A stretch of 21,757 nt of DNA from Methanomicrobiales archaeon (lineage in GTDB: Archaea; Halobacteriota; Methanomicrobia; Methanomicrobiales; Methanospirillaceae): assembly GCA_012520015.1 (NCBI GenBank), contig JAAYPD010000379.1, forward strand, positions 1 to 21,757, in the 5' to 3' direction. The position numbers were made by a program, and so were the translations under genes. Under the pieces are notes generated by a model. It saw only the letters and a program-made list of their open reading frames with translations, was not told the origin of the DNA and made no database searches. Below are positions 13,556-21,411 of the stretch, piece after piece. Numbering within the stretch: the stretch's first letter is position 1; every line of letters starts with the position of its first letter.

Positions 13556-14002
13556 ATGAGTCAGATTTCTGGTCAGAGACGCCTCGCTGCTGATGTTCTT
13601 GGATGTGGTGTGAACCGGGTATGGTTCAACCCTGAAAAGATCACCGAGATTCAGCAGGCTATCTCAAGAGAAGACATCAGAAACCTGATCCTGGATGGTG
13701 CTGTCGCAGCCCACCAGAAGCGGGGGAACTCCCGTGGCAGAGCCCGTGTAAAAATGGCAAAGCGCAGCTATGGTCATTGCAAGGGCCCGGGTCGCAGGAA
13801 AGGAGCCGCAGGATCACGTACAAATAGTAAAGATCGCTGGATTCAGCGTATTCGTGCTCAGCGCCGGGTTCTTCGTGAACTTCGTGAATCAGGTGAGATT
13901 GACCGATCAGTTTATCGTAAATTCTATCGCCGTGCAGCCGGAGGGCAGTTCAGAACTATCTCCCACATGAAAGCACAGATTGAAATCGGGAGGGAACAGT
14001 AA
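13556..14002 (+). CDS. rpl19e: 50S ribosomal protein L19e (eL19)
   Basis: Long helical, very basic archaeal/eukaryotic protein of 148 residues. Typical blocks are QRRLAADVLGCGVNRVWFNP, then AHQKRGNSRGRARVKMAKRS, GHCKGPGRRKGAAGSR and WIQRIRAQRRVLRELRESGE. It ends in YRRAAGGQFRTISHMKAQIE. It starts directly after rpl32e and overlaps rpl18 by one base. Confidence 0.97.
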   Translation: MSQISGQRRLAADVLGCGVNRVWFNPEKITEIQQAISREDIRNLILDGAVAAHQKRGNSRGRARVKMAKRSYGHCKGPGRRKGAAGSRTNSKDRWIQRIRAQRRVLRELRESGEIDRSVYRKFYRRAAGGQFRTISHMKAQIEIGREQ

Positions 14003-14529
14003 TGGCAACAGGCCCACGCTACTTTGTAGCATTTCGCCGCCGGCGTGAAGGAAAAACCAATTATCATGCCAGGACAAGGCTTGTTGTAGCAGCAAAGCCA
14101 CGCATGGTTGTAAGGAAGACAAACCGGCATATCATCTGCCAGATTATTACTGCACACATGGATGGGGACAGGACCCATGTCGCAGTGAACTCTTCAGAAC
14201 TCAGAAAGCTTGGTTATGAAGGGTCACTTAACAATACCCCTGCGGCATATCTCACCGGGATGCTTCTTGCAGTCAGGGCATTAAAAGCCGGGCAGGAAGG
14301 AGCGATCCTGGATATAGGGCTACACCGTGCATCCAGGGGTGCCCGCGTGTTTGCGGCCCTTAAAGGAGCAGTTGAGGCGGGGTTTGATATTCCTCACAAC
14401 GAGGATATTCTTCCTACAGATGAGCGGTGCAAAGGAGAACACATTGCGGAATATGCTCCGGACCGGGCAGGCAGCCTTCCTGCAAATGTTGCAGCGACGG
14501 TTGACGCCATCATGGGGGAGCTGAACTGA
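14002..14529 (+). CDS. rpl18: 50S ribosomal protein L18 (uL18)
   Basis: 5S rRNA-binding partner of L5, 175 residues. The start ATGPRYFVAFRRRREGKTNY is typical of archaeal L18, as are ARTRLVVAAKPRMVVRKTNR, the middle AAYLTGMLLAVRALKAGQEG and LDIGLHRASRGARVFAALKG. GTG/ATG start alternatives are not needed: the TAATG overlap with rpl19e gives a clear ATG. Confidence 0.97.
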   Translation: MATGPRYFVAFRRRREGKTNYHARTRLVVAAKPRMVVRKTNRHIICQIITAHMDGDRTHVAVNSSELRKLGYEGSLNNTPAAYLTGMLLAVRALKAGQEGAILDIGLHRASRGARVFAALKGAVEAGFDIPHNEDILPTDERCKGEHIAEYAPDRAGSLPANVAATVDAIMGELN

Positions 14530-14530
14530 T

Positions 14531-15148
14531 ATGGCATTTGACAAGTCAGAATGGGTGCCCCTGACCGGCCTTGGACATATGGTCCAGGCAGGGGAGATAA
14601 AGAGTATTGACGAGATACTCAGCAGCGGGAAACCCATCAAGGAACCTGAGATCGTTGACGCATTTCTCCCTGATCTCGTCGATGAAGTGCTCGACATCAA
14701 TATGGTACAGCGGATGACCGACTCTGGTCGCCGGGTAAAATTCAGAGCAGTTGTAGTGGTTGGAAACCGCGACGGATATGTCGGTTTCGGACAGGGAAAA
14801 GACTCTCAGGTTGGCGATGCAATCAAGAAGGCCATTGTAAACGCCAAGATCAACCTGATAAAAGTCCGCCGTGGCTGTGGTTCATGGGAATGTGGATGTA
14901 ACAACCCGCATTCGATACCGATGCTGGTCACCGGCAATGGTGGAAGTGTTCGTGTGACACTTCGTCCGGCACCCCAGGGAATCGGTCTTGTAACTGGAGA
15001 TATCGGAAAGAAAGTGCTTGAACTTGCAGGTATCCGTGATGTCTGGGCCCAGACACAGGGACAGACCAGGACCACTATCAACTATGCAAAAGCAACCTTC
15101 AATGCATTAAAAGCAACGAATATGATTCGCCTTGGGGGAGTGGAGTGA
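14531..15148 (+). CDS. rps5: 30S ribosomal protein S5 (uS5)
   Basis: Protein at the mRNA entry site that supports decoding accuracy, 205 residues. The double-stranded-RNA-binding-like S5 N-terminal domain covers about 65-120: RRVKFRAVVVVGNRDGYVGF, then GQGKDSQVGDAIKKAIVNAK. The C-terminal domain has GTV/GSVRVTLRPAPQGIGLV-type sequence and LELAGIRDVWAQTQGQTRTT. The archaeal N-terminal extension (EWVPLTGLGHMVQAGEI) is present. Confidence 0.97.
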   Translation: MAFDKSEWVPLTGLGHMVQAGEIKSIDEILSSGKPIKEPEIVDAFLPDLVDEVLDINMVQRMTDSGRRVKFRAVVVVGNRDGYVGFGQGKDSQVGDAIKKAIVNAKINLIKVRRGCGSWECGCNNPHSIPMLVTGNGGSVRVTLRPAPQGIGLVTGDIGKKVLELAGIRDVWAQTQGQTRTTINYAKATFNALKATNMIRLGGVE

Positions 15149-15609
15149 TGTATGCGGTTGTACAGGTCCGCGGAACGGTAAAGACCCGTCGTGAGATCAA
15201 AGACACCCTTAAAATGCTCCGGTTGCACCACATCAACCATTGTGTGCTGATCCCTGATACCCCGGCATATATTGGTATGATCCGGAAAGTCAAGGACTAT
15301 ATCGCATATGGTGAAGTGAACGCAAAAATCCTTGAAGAGCTGCTTGTGAACCGTGGACGTCTTGTAGGAGATATTCGTCTTACCGATGAGTACGTCAGGG
15401 AAAATACGCAGTATAATGGAATTTCAGACTTTGCTGCCGCGGTTGCAGGTGGAGAGGCCAGGCTGACCGATGTTCCCGGATTAAAGCCGGTGCTCCGCCT
15501 TCACCCTCCACGTAAAGGGCATAAGACTACGAAGAGGACTGTCCAGCAGGGTGGTTCCCTGGGCTATCACGGGGAGAATATCAATGATCTCCTCTACAAG
15601 ATGAGGTAA
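15148..15609 (+). CDS. rpl30: 50S ribosomal protein L30 (uL30)
   Basis: The 153-residue archaeal L30 is about twice the bacterial length. The N-terminal core reads YAVVQVRGTVKTRREIKDTL, then KMLRLHHINHCVLIPDTPAY. The archaeal extension holds LEELLVNRGRLVGDIRLTDE and, near the end, LRLHPPRKGHKTTKRTVQQG. I take ATG 15148, which shares one base with the rps5 stop; the GTG just before it (15145) would add one Met only. Confidence 0.95.
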   Translation: MYAVVQVRGTVKTRREIKDTLKMLRLHHINHCVLIPDTPAYIGMIRKVKDYIAYGEVNAKILEELLVNRGRLVGDIRLTDEYVRENTQYNGISDFAAAVAGGEARLTDVPGLKPVLRLHPPRKGHKTTKRTVQQGGSLGYHGENINDLLYKMR

Positions 15610-15614
15610 TTGCA

Positions 15615-16046
15615 ATGCCAGTAAACAAGCGTTCCAAGTACCGGGGTTCCAGAACCTGTGGTGGCGGAACCCACAAAAACCGCCGTGGCGCAGGGAACCG
15701 CGGTGGTCGTGGAAGAGGAGGAAGCAGGGATCACAAATTTGTCCGGGGTGTTGTTCATGCAAACTGGACTTACGGAACCTGTGGATTTAAGCACCACCAC
15801 CGTTCATCCTCGACCAGTAATGTCCTTGATATCGGACATATAGATCAGATTCTCCCGTCACTAATTGAACAGGGGACTGCAACCCTTGACGGCGATGTAA
15901 TCGTTCTCAATGCAGCAGATATAGGAATTGAGAAGGTTCTTGGTGGTGGGCAGGTCACCAGCAAGATGAACATAACTGCAGAGGCGTTCTCCCAGTCAGC
16001 GATCCAGAAGATCGAGGCAAAGGGTGGCCACGCCCTGCTCTCCTGA
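15615..16046 (+). CDS. rpl15: 50S ribosomal protein L15 (uL15)
   Basis: Late assembly protein, 143 residues. The glycine/arginine-rich N-terminal tail is diagnostic: KRSKYRGSRTCGGGTHKNRR followed by GAGNRGGRGRGGSRD. The globular part contains GFKHHHRSSSTSNVLDIGHI and ends with FSQSAIQKIEAKGGHALLS. It sits in its normal place before secY. Confidence 0.96.
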   Translation: MPVNKRSKYRGSRTCGGGTHKNRRGAGNRGGRGRGGSRDHKFVRGVVHANWTYGTCGFKHHHRSSSTSNVLDIGHIDQILPSLIEQGTATLDGDVIVLNAADIGIEKVLGGGQVTSKMNITAEAFSQSAIQKIEAKGGHALLS

Positions 16047-16068
16047 TTTATTACCGGGGAGGTTCTGA

Positions 16069-17508
16069 ATGGGTGAGATACTCGACCGGATGGAGCCAGT
16101 TCTGGCCAAAATGCCGGCAGTCAAAACGCCAGAAGGCCATGTTCATTTCAAGAACAAGTTAGCCTGGACAGCCGCAATTTTAATTTTATATTTTGCTCTC
16201 ACGAATATTCCTGTATTTGGGCTGTCTCCTGAATCACAGGATATGTTCCAGTACTTCCGTGCCCTGCTTGCAGGTTCAAGCGGATCGATTGTTCACCTTG
16301 GTATCGGTCCTATTGTAACCGCTTCAATCGTTCTTCAGCTTCTCAAAGGTGCTGACCTTATTCAAATTGACACCTCTGAAATAAGGGGTCAGATCCAGTA
16401 CATGGGTCTTCAGAAACTTATGATCTTCATCATGATCGTGGTGGAGGCCCTGCCCATGATTGTAGGAGGGTTTTTAAAACCTGATCCGGCAATTGCATCT
16501 GCATTATTCGGAGGAAATGGCGGATTACTGGCATTAATTATCTTCATCCAGATATGTATTGGTGGTGTCCTCATCTTCCTGATGGATGAAGTTGTGACCA
16601 AATGGGGTATTGGTTCTGGTGTAGGTCTATTCATTATTGCCGGTATATCTGAAGCAATAATCAATGGTTTCATCAACTGGGCTCCAGTCAACGATATGTA
16701 TCCGGTCGGATTCTTCCCCCGTCTCTTTGCTGTAGTGTTGGATGGGTCAAATATTGTCCAGTACTTCGGAACAGACCTGATTGCATTCATCACGACTATA
16801 GCAATCTTCCTGCTTATCGTGTACGTCGAGTCATGCAGGGTCGAGATCCCCCTTGCACATACACAGGTCCGTGGTGCCAGGGCCAGGTTCCCGGTCAAAC
16901 TCATCTATGCCAGTGTTCTGCCGATGATTCTTGTCCGTGTCCTGCAGGCAAATGTCCAGATGATAGGTTTATTCCTGAATAATGTTGGCATTACAATCTT
17001 CGGGACTTTTGAAGGACAGACTCCTACCGGCGGCCTGATGTGGTTCCTTGCACCGATCAATCACCCGTCTGACTGGATGTGGTGGATGCCAAATTATATC
17101 GGAGGACACGCAGCCTGGGAAGTTCTCATCCGACTTGGAATTGATACTCTTATCATGGTTGTGGGAGGTGCTGTGTTTGCACTGTTCTGGGTGAAGACCG
17201 CTGGTCTTGATTCAAAGGCAGTTGCACGCCAGATTCAGTTATCAGGAATGTCAATTCCTGGTTACAGGAGAAATCCGGCCGTCCTTGAAAAAGTTCTTGA
17301 CCGGTACATCCCACGTGTTACTGTTATAGGCGGAGTGTTCATCGGTGTAATGTCGGTAATTGCAAACCTTTTCGGTGTTATCGGTTCTGTATCAGGAACT
17401 GGTCTGTTGCTTACCGTCTCGATTACCTACCGGTTATATGAACAGATCGCAAGTGAACAGATCATGGAGATGTATCCGTTTATGCGAACATTTTTTGGTA
17501 AGGAATAA
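16069..17508 (+). CDS. secY: protein translocase subunit SecY (Sec61 alpha)
   Basis: Channel-forming subunit of the SecYE-beta translocon in the cytoplasmic membrane. The 479-residue protein shows about ten hydrophobic segments. The N-terminal amphipathic part precedes TM1 (about 31-47, LAWTAAILILYFALTNIPVF), and a plug region with SSGSIVHLGIGPIVTASIVL follows. The cytosolic loop after TM6 has YVESCRVEIPLAHTQVRGAR, the ribosome-docking loop. The late loop carries KTAGLDSKAVARQIQLSGMS and PGYRRNPAVLEKVLDRYIPR. GGGGAGG (16055-16061) is its ribosome binding site. Linkage after rpl15 is near universal. Confidence 0.98.
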   Translation: MGEILDRMEPVLAKMPAVKTPEGHVHFKNKLAWTAAILILYFALTNIPVFGLSPESQDMFQYFRALLAGSSGSIVHLGIGPIVTASIVLQLLKGADLIQIDTSEIRGQIQYMGLQKLMIFIMIVVEALPMIVGGFLKPDPAIASALFGGNGGLLALIIFIQICIGGVLIFLMDEVVTKWGIGSGVGLFIIAGISEAIINGFINWAPVNDMYPVGFFPRLFAVVLDGSNIVQYFGTDLIAFITTIAIFLLIVYVESCRVEIPLAHTQVRGARARFPVKLIYASVLPMILVRVLQANVQMIGLFLNNVGITIFGTFEGQTPTGGLMWFLAPINHPSDWMWWMPNYIGGHAAWEVLIRLGIDTLIMVVGGAVFALFWVKTAGLDSKAVARQIQLSGMSIPGYRRNPAVLEKVLDRYIPRVTVIGGVFIGVMSVIANLFGVIGSVSGTGLLLTVSITYRLYEQIASEQIMEMYPFMRTFFGKE

Positions 17509-17521
17509 GAGAGAAGCCAGT

Positions 17522-18094
17522 ATGACCGGGAAGAAAGTCATCATCACCGGAGTGCCCGGGGTCGGCAAGACCTCGGTCATCACCGGAGCAATCAGACAGC
17601 TTGAAGAAGAAGGGATTTCATACCAGAGCATAAATTTTGGCAGCTTCATGTTTGAAGTTGCGCAAAAAGAGAATATTGTCAAAGATCGCGATGAGATGCG
17701 CAAACTTGACAAAAATTCCCAGAAAAGACTTCAACAGCTTGCCTCACAAGCGATCGCCCGGATAGATGGTAATGTCATCATCGATACTCATGCTTCAGTA
17801 AAAACCCCTGTCGGATTCCTTGCAGGCCTTCCTGAATGGGTATTAAAAGAGTTAAAACCAGATTTAATAATCCTTGTTGAGACCGATTCCGACCAGATCC
17901 TAAAGCGCAGGTTGTCTGATGCCTCGCGTGTTCGTGATATCGAGGGGTACAGGGACATTCAGGATCACCAGGATTTCAACCGTGCGGTAGCAGCATCATA
18001 TGCAATGCTTACCGGCTGCACCGTCCGGTATATTAAAAACCCTGACTTTCTGCTTGAAAAAGCCGTTGAAGAGATGGTTCAGGTTTTAAGGTAA
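17522..18094 (+). CDS. adkA: archaeal adenylate kinase
   Basis: Catalyses ATP + AMP = 2 ADP in the cytoplasm. From ATG 17522 the protein has 190 residues, the length of the archaeal AdkA family (about 190-195, distinct from bacterial Adk). A Walker A motif GVPGVGKT lies at residues 10-17, directly after the first strand KKVIIT. The middle has NIVKDRDEMRKLDKN and NVIIDTHASVKTPVGFLAGL, the family-specific AMP-binding region. The open frame extends upstream into secY, but those codons cannot be part of the gene, since they would encode secY sequence out of frame. It lies 13 bases after secY. Confidence 0.95.
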   Translation: MTGKKVIITGVPGVGKTSVITGAIRQLEEEGISYQSINFGSFMFEVAQKENIVKDRDEMRKLDKNSQKRLQQLASQAIARIDGNVIIDTHASVKTPVGFLAGLPEWVLKELKPDLIILVETDSDQILKRRLSDASRVRDIEGYRDIQDHQDFNRAVAASYAMLTGCTVRYIKNPDFLLEKAVEEMVQVLR

Positions 18095-18099
18095 CCTTC

Positions 18100-18705
18100 A
18101 TGGCAGGATCCAAATCAGCAACTTCAAGTATGATGCCCCTGCTTCTGGCTATGGGGCTTTTATTTGTTGCCAGTATTGAAACGGTCCGAAATACAATTGG
18201 CACCTCGCTCAATGTTCTTCTTGGGCCACTTGTGGACACGTTCCAGGTTCCATTTTACATCATGATCATCATTCTCTCCACAATGACCGGTTTTTACTCT
18301 TCTATCATCCAAAAATACACCATCGATTATAAAAAGATGAAAGAGACACAGAACCGGATGAAGGAGTTTCAAAAAGAATACCGCGAAGCGATGCTCTCAA
18401 AAGATGAGAAATGGATAAAAAAACTTGAGTCAAAACGCTCGAAGATGATGCAGGAACAGATGGAGATGAGCCAGGCCCAGTTCAAACCTATGGGATATAT
18501 CATGGTCATCACCCTTCCGATATTTTTCTGGCTCATATTCCGCCTCAATCATTTCGAAGCCATGATAAACATGCCTTTTTTTGGCCTTGTTCATCTTACT
18601 GATTTAATAATGGGGCCTGCACCGGCCTGGATCATCTGGTACATGCTCTGTTCTATCACTCTGTCACAGGTAATCAGGAAGGCACTTGATATCGGGGGCC
18701 TTTGA
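18100..18705 (+). CDS. DUF106 membrane protein, EMC3/TMCO1/Oxa1-like insertase
   Basis: The 201-residue protein belongs to the archaeal DUF106 family, regarded as the archaeal relative of YidC/Oxa1 and of the eukaryotic EMC3, TMCO1 and GET1. Three or four hydrophobic segments are visible: about 11-28 (MMPLLLAMGLLFVASIE), 53-72 (YIMIIILSTMTGFYSS), 131-148 (YIMVITLPIFFWLIFRL) and 170-192. Between the second and third is a long charged helical hairpin (about 75-128, with KKMKETQNRMKEFQKEYREA), as expected for the cytosolic coiled coil of this family. Position right behind secY in the ribosome operon fits a role in co-translational membrane protein insertion. The function is inferred from family and context. 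Confidence 0.88.
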   Translation: MAGSKSATSSMMPLLLAMGLLFVASIETVRNTIGTSLNVLLGPLVDTFQVPFYIMIIILSTMTGFYSSIIQKYTIDYKKMKETQNRMKEFQKEYREAMLSKDEKWIKKLESKRSKMMQEQMEMSQAQFKPMGYIMVITLPIFFWLIFRLNHFEAMINMPFFGLVHLTDLIMGPAPAWIIWYMLCSITLSQVIRKALDIGGL

Positions 18706-19241
18706 TGCGCATCACGATCAGTGGACTTCCAGGGAGTGGAACTACCTCGCTCACCTACCATCTTGCAGAGATGCACCGGTTTGATGTCATCTCGGCTGGT
18801 GAGGTCTTCAGGCAGATGGCAAAGGAGAGAGGTCTTTCCCTTGCTGACTTTGGAATCTTCTGCGAAGAGGATCCCTCGGTGGACAAGCTGATCGATGAAC
18901 GTCAGAGGGAGATAGTTCTTTCAAACTCTCATATAATCGCAGAAGGAAGACTATCCGGTTGGATGATTCCTGAAGCAGATCTAAAGATCTGGCTTAAAGC
19001 GTCACTTGAATGCAGGGTGATGCGCATCTTTGACAGGGACAGGTTCTCTGATCCACAGATTGCCATGCAGGAGACAAAAGACCGGGAGGGATGTGAAGCT
19101 CTTCGATATAAACAATATTACGACATTGATATCGGTTCACTCAGTCCATATCATCTTGTCCTGGACTCTGAGATGTGGACAGTAGAGCAACTTGGTAATA
19201 TCGTATCTTCTGCGATCGATACATTGCAAAAAAGTGGATAA
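18705..19241 (+). CDS. cmk: archaeal-type cytidylate kinase
   Basis: Phosphorylates CMP/dCMP with ATP. From ATG 18705, which shares one base with the upstream stop (TGATG), the protein has 178 residues. The P-loop reads GLPGSGTT (7-14), where the usual Lys of Walker A is Thr. This GSGTT form is typical of the archaeal cytidylate kinase family, so it does not by itself indicate inactivity. Further marks are HRFDVISAGEVFRQMAKERG, the acidic DPSVDKLIDERQREI and RLSGWMIPEADLKIWLKA. It is the last gene of the operon; an inverted repeat covers its stop codon. Confidence 0.94.
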   Translation: MRITISGLPGSGTTSLTYHLAEMHRFDVISAGEVFRQMAKERGLSLADFGIFCEEDPSVDKLIDERQREIVLSNSHIIAEGRLSGWMIPEADLKIWLKASLECRVMRIFDRDRFSDPQIAMQETKDREGCEALRYKQYYDIDIGSLSPYHLVLDSEMWTVEQLGNIVSSAIDTLQKSG

Positions 19242-19286
19242 ACTCAATAATTTTTTGCTTCAAGATACCAAAGTTGTTTATCCACT
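19233..19286. repeat. 11-bp perfect inverted repeat spanning the cmk stop and the next gene's upstream region
   Basis: AGTGGATAAAC (19233-19243) and its exact complement GTTTATCCACT (19276-19286) are separated by 32 bases that contain a run of six T (19251-19256). As RNA this forms a stem-loop at the end of the ribosomal operon. As DNA the second arm includes GTTTATCC, a possible TATA element for the kinase-like gene, whose transcription would then start near 19303-19307, a few bases before ATG 19314. Both readings, terminator and operator/promoter, are possible. Confidence 0.5.
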
Positions 19287-19313
19287 CCCCTGGTATAGCA
19301 TGGAGTATTTTAC

Positions 19314-21359
19314 ATGGGTGGAACTGATAAAGGCTGTTTATACCGGTTATTGGCACTAATCGTCAGCATCATACTTCTGGTTCAGGCAGTTCCTCTGGTA
19401 TGCGGAGCGGATGATATCTTCGGCTCACAAGGCACATCCGCCGTCGGTTACTACAAGGGCGATCACAGATCTGATACGATTCCTTCGACAATGGAGGCTG
19501 GATCGTCATACTCAGTTGTCATCTCTTTTCAAAATAACGGGATGGTCTCCTGGGAATGGGGTGTAGAGAAATTCGGCCTTCTGTACCAGGGTTTACAATC
19601 ATCCATCGCCGTGGATCCTGTTTTCTCTCCGATACCACAGGGTGTTAAGGTAGCAATACAGGAAGAGATCTCTTTTCCTTTCGTTCTGACCCCTCCTGAA
19701 AAGCCAGGAGAATATGAGCTCAGTTTCGCCATGTCCACCAGGAAAGGTGAAGATAAGTACATACCTTTTCCAAATGGATTTACCAAAAAAATCACGGTGA
19801 TTCCAAAGGAAGGGGTCTCTTCCGGGAAGTTAGGTTCGATAATCATCCATTCCAGTCCTTCTGGTGCAGTAGTCCGGATAGGCAGCGAGGAGAAAGGGAA
19901 AACTCCGCTCACCTTGCCAGACCTGAATCCTGCTAAGTACGAGATTACCATCTCTCACCAAGATTATGACAATAAATGGACACATGTTCAGGTTGAACCA
20001 GGCTCTGTCAGCAGGGTTACGGTTGACCTGACTTCATCTGAAAAGCCTGCAGTCATAACAGAGCAGCTACTGAGATTTACACCACTTGGCTGGCTGATGG
20101 ATAATATCTCCCTGATCATAATCAGTATCATTATTCTTTTCTTCGGATTCCAGGTCATCATGATGGACACGAAGAGAATTCCTGCCCAGCACCCGGTCCG
20201 GCGTTATACCCGTCCATTCACCCTTTTTGCTCCCTCGCCAGATGGCAAGAGCAGGTTTCATCGTGGAGACCGCAAGTCTGGCAAGGGTGCAGGCTCTCAG
20301 GAAGGCTCTGACTCTTCAGGGACTGTTGAAGAGATAGCAGAGAGAAAGCAGGGCAGAACAGGTGGTTCATTCCAGGATGTCAGAAAAGATATTCCTGACA
20401 GGGCTGCAAGACGGGGTGGAGAACCCCTTGATAAAAAACCGATTGAGACGATCGAAGAAGAAACTCTCCCTGATGTTGAGGATGAAGATCAGGAAGCAAA
20501 AGAGATGGAGGGGGCCTTTGGTTTTCCCCTCTCCCTCCGCGACCGTTATGAACCCCTTGGCGTTGCAGGAGATGATTCATATGCCCGTGTGTATAAGGTC
20601 AGAAAAAAGGATGGAGGTGCTGTACGTGCCCTCAAGGTTGGGCACCTGAAAGTACCTGGAAGCGAAATATTACAGAAGGAATCAGCGGTCTGGAGATCTC
20701 TGCGGCATCCAAACATTGTCCCTCTCTTCAGGTATGAATTCCTGGATGACATGACGTACCTTGAAAATGAGTACCTTAACGGGATCTCGTACAAGGGCAC
20801 CGTTCACACGTCATTATCCGGGCTTCCAAAACCGGTCAGGGAACAGTATGCTGTCTCTCTTGTTCGTGATATCGCCGAGGGTATGAGATATGCTCATGAG
20901 ATCGGTATCCGCCACTATCATCTTCAGGCTGGAAATATTCTTCTGACTCCAAAACTCCGGGCCAAAGTATCAGGGTTTGCAAGGGGGAGAAATGAGATCG
21001 GGTTCTCCATAAAAGATTCGGATGTCAAAGATGCAGATGCTGCGTATATCACCCCTGAACAGAAAGATGAGGCAAAGTATGGTAACCTGGGAAGAAGGAC
21101 GGATATCTACCAGCTTGGTGTGATCTTTTACGAACTGTTAACCGGCTGCCTTCCGTACAGTCCTGAGGCATATCAGAAATCAGGGCGTGAAGGGCCTTAT
21201 GAGGACCATGCCGATGAACTGATCCCGCCATCTGCATTCAAAAAAAGTCTTGAAAAATATGACCCTATCCTAACACGCATGTTATCAAGAAAAAAATCAG
21301 GCCGGTATTACATCCTTGATGAGCTGATTGCTGATCTTGATAAGATCAGGGAGACCTGA
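19314..21359 (+). CDS. membrane pseudokinase with Ig-like ectodomain and PEGA domain
   Basis: A 681-residue single-span protein. Residues 1-31 are a signal peptide (hydrophobic LLALIVSIILLVQAVPLV). About 45-165 is a beta-rich ectodomain with SDTIPSTMEAGSSYSVVISF and NNGMVSW, like the NBR1/CARDB-type Ig modules of archaeal surface proteins. About 174-242 is a PEGA domain (SIIIHSSPSGAVVRIGSEEK, KYEITISHQDYD). A membrane helix covers about 264-284 and a charged, low-complexity linker 288-405. From about 411 to 680 there is a Hanks-type protein kinase fold: degenerate Gly loop GVAGDDSYARV, Lys441 (RALKVG), helix C Glu456, RHPNIVPL, RTDIYQLGVIFYELLTG with Asp597. The catalytic HRD-x-K-xx-N reads H534-Y-H-L-Q-A-G-N541 and DFG reads S553-G-F555, so the catalytic base and the metal-binding Asp are both absent. 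It is probably a pseudokinase that binds or scaffolds rather than phosphorylates. The ligand is unknown. Confidence 0.85.
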   Translation: MGGTDKGCLYRLLALIVSIILLVQAVPLVCGADDIFGSQGTSAVGYYKGDHRSDTIPSTMEAGSSYSVVISFQNNGMVSWEWGVEKFGLLYQGLQSSIAVDPVFSPIPQGVKVAIQEEISFPFVLTPPEKPGEYELSFAMSTRKGEDKYIPFPNGFTKKITVIPKEGVSSGKLGSIIIHSSPSGAVVRIGSEEKGKTPLTLPDLNPAKYEITISHQDYDNKWTHVQVEPGSVSRVTVDLTSSEKPAVITEQLLRFTPLGWLMDNISLIIISIIILFFGFQVIMMDTKRIPAQHPVRRYTRPFTLFAPSPDGKSRFHRGDRKSGKGAGSQEGSDSSGTVEEIAERKQGRTGGSFQDVRKDIPDRAARRGGEPLDKKPIETIEEETLPDVEDEDQEAKEMEGAFGFPLSLRDRYEPLGVAGDDSYARVYKVRKKDGGAVRALKVGHLKVPGSEILQKESAVWRSLRHPNIVPLFRYEFLDDMTYLENEYLNGISYKGTVHTSLSGLPKPVREQYAVSLVRDIAEGMRYAHEIGIRHYHLQAGNILLTPKLRAKVSGFARGRNEIGFSIKDSDVKDADAAYITPEQKDEAKYGNLGRRTDIYQLGVIFYELLTGCLPYSPEAYQKSGREGPYEDHADELIPPSAFKKSLEKYDPILTRMLSRKKSGRYYILDELIADLDKIRET

Positions 21360-21367
21360 ACCGGTAG

Positions 21368-21375
21368 TATAAATA
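21368..21375 (+). promoter_or_regulatory. TATA box of the last gene
   Basis: TATAAATA is a near-perfect archaeal TATA element. Transcription would begin near 21395-21398, about 15 bases before the ATG at 21412, so this gene can be transcribed independently of the pseudokinase gene that ends nine bases before the box. Confidence 0.6.
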
Positions 21376-21411
21376 GGCTGTACGCATACTTCATTCCCTG
21401 AGTCTGGTTGG

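Noticed and set aside
17360..17521. Upstream extension of the adenylate kinase frame into secY
   Set aside because: These codons are the secY gene in another frame, and the kinase fold begins cleanly at ATG 17522.
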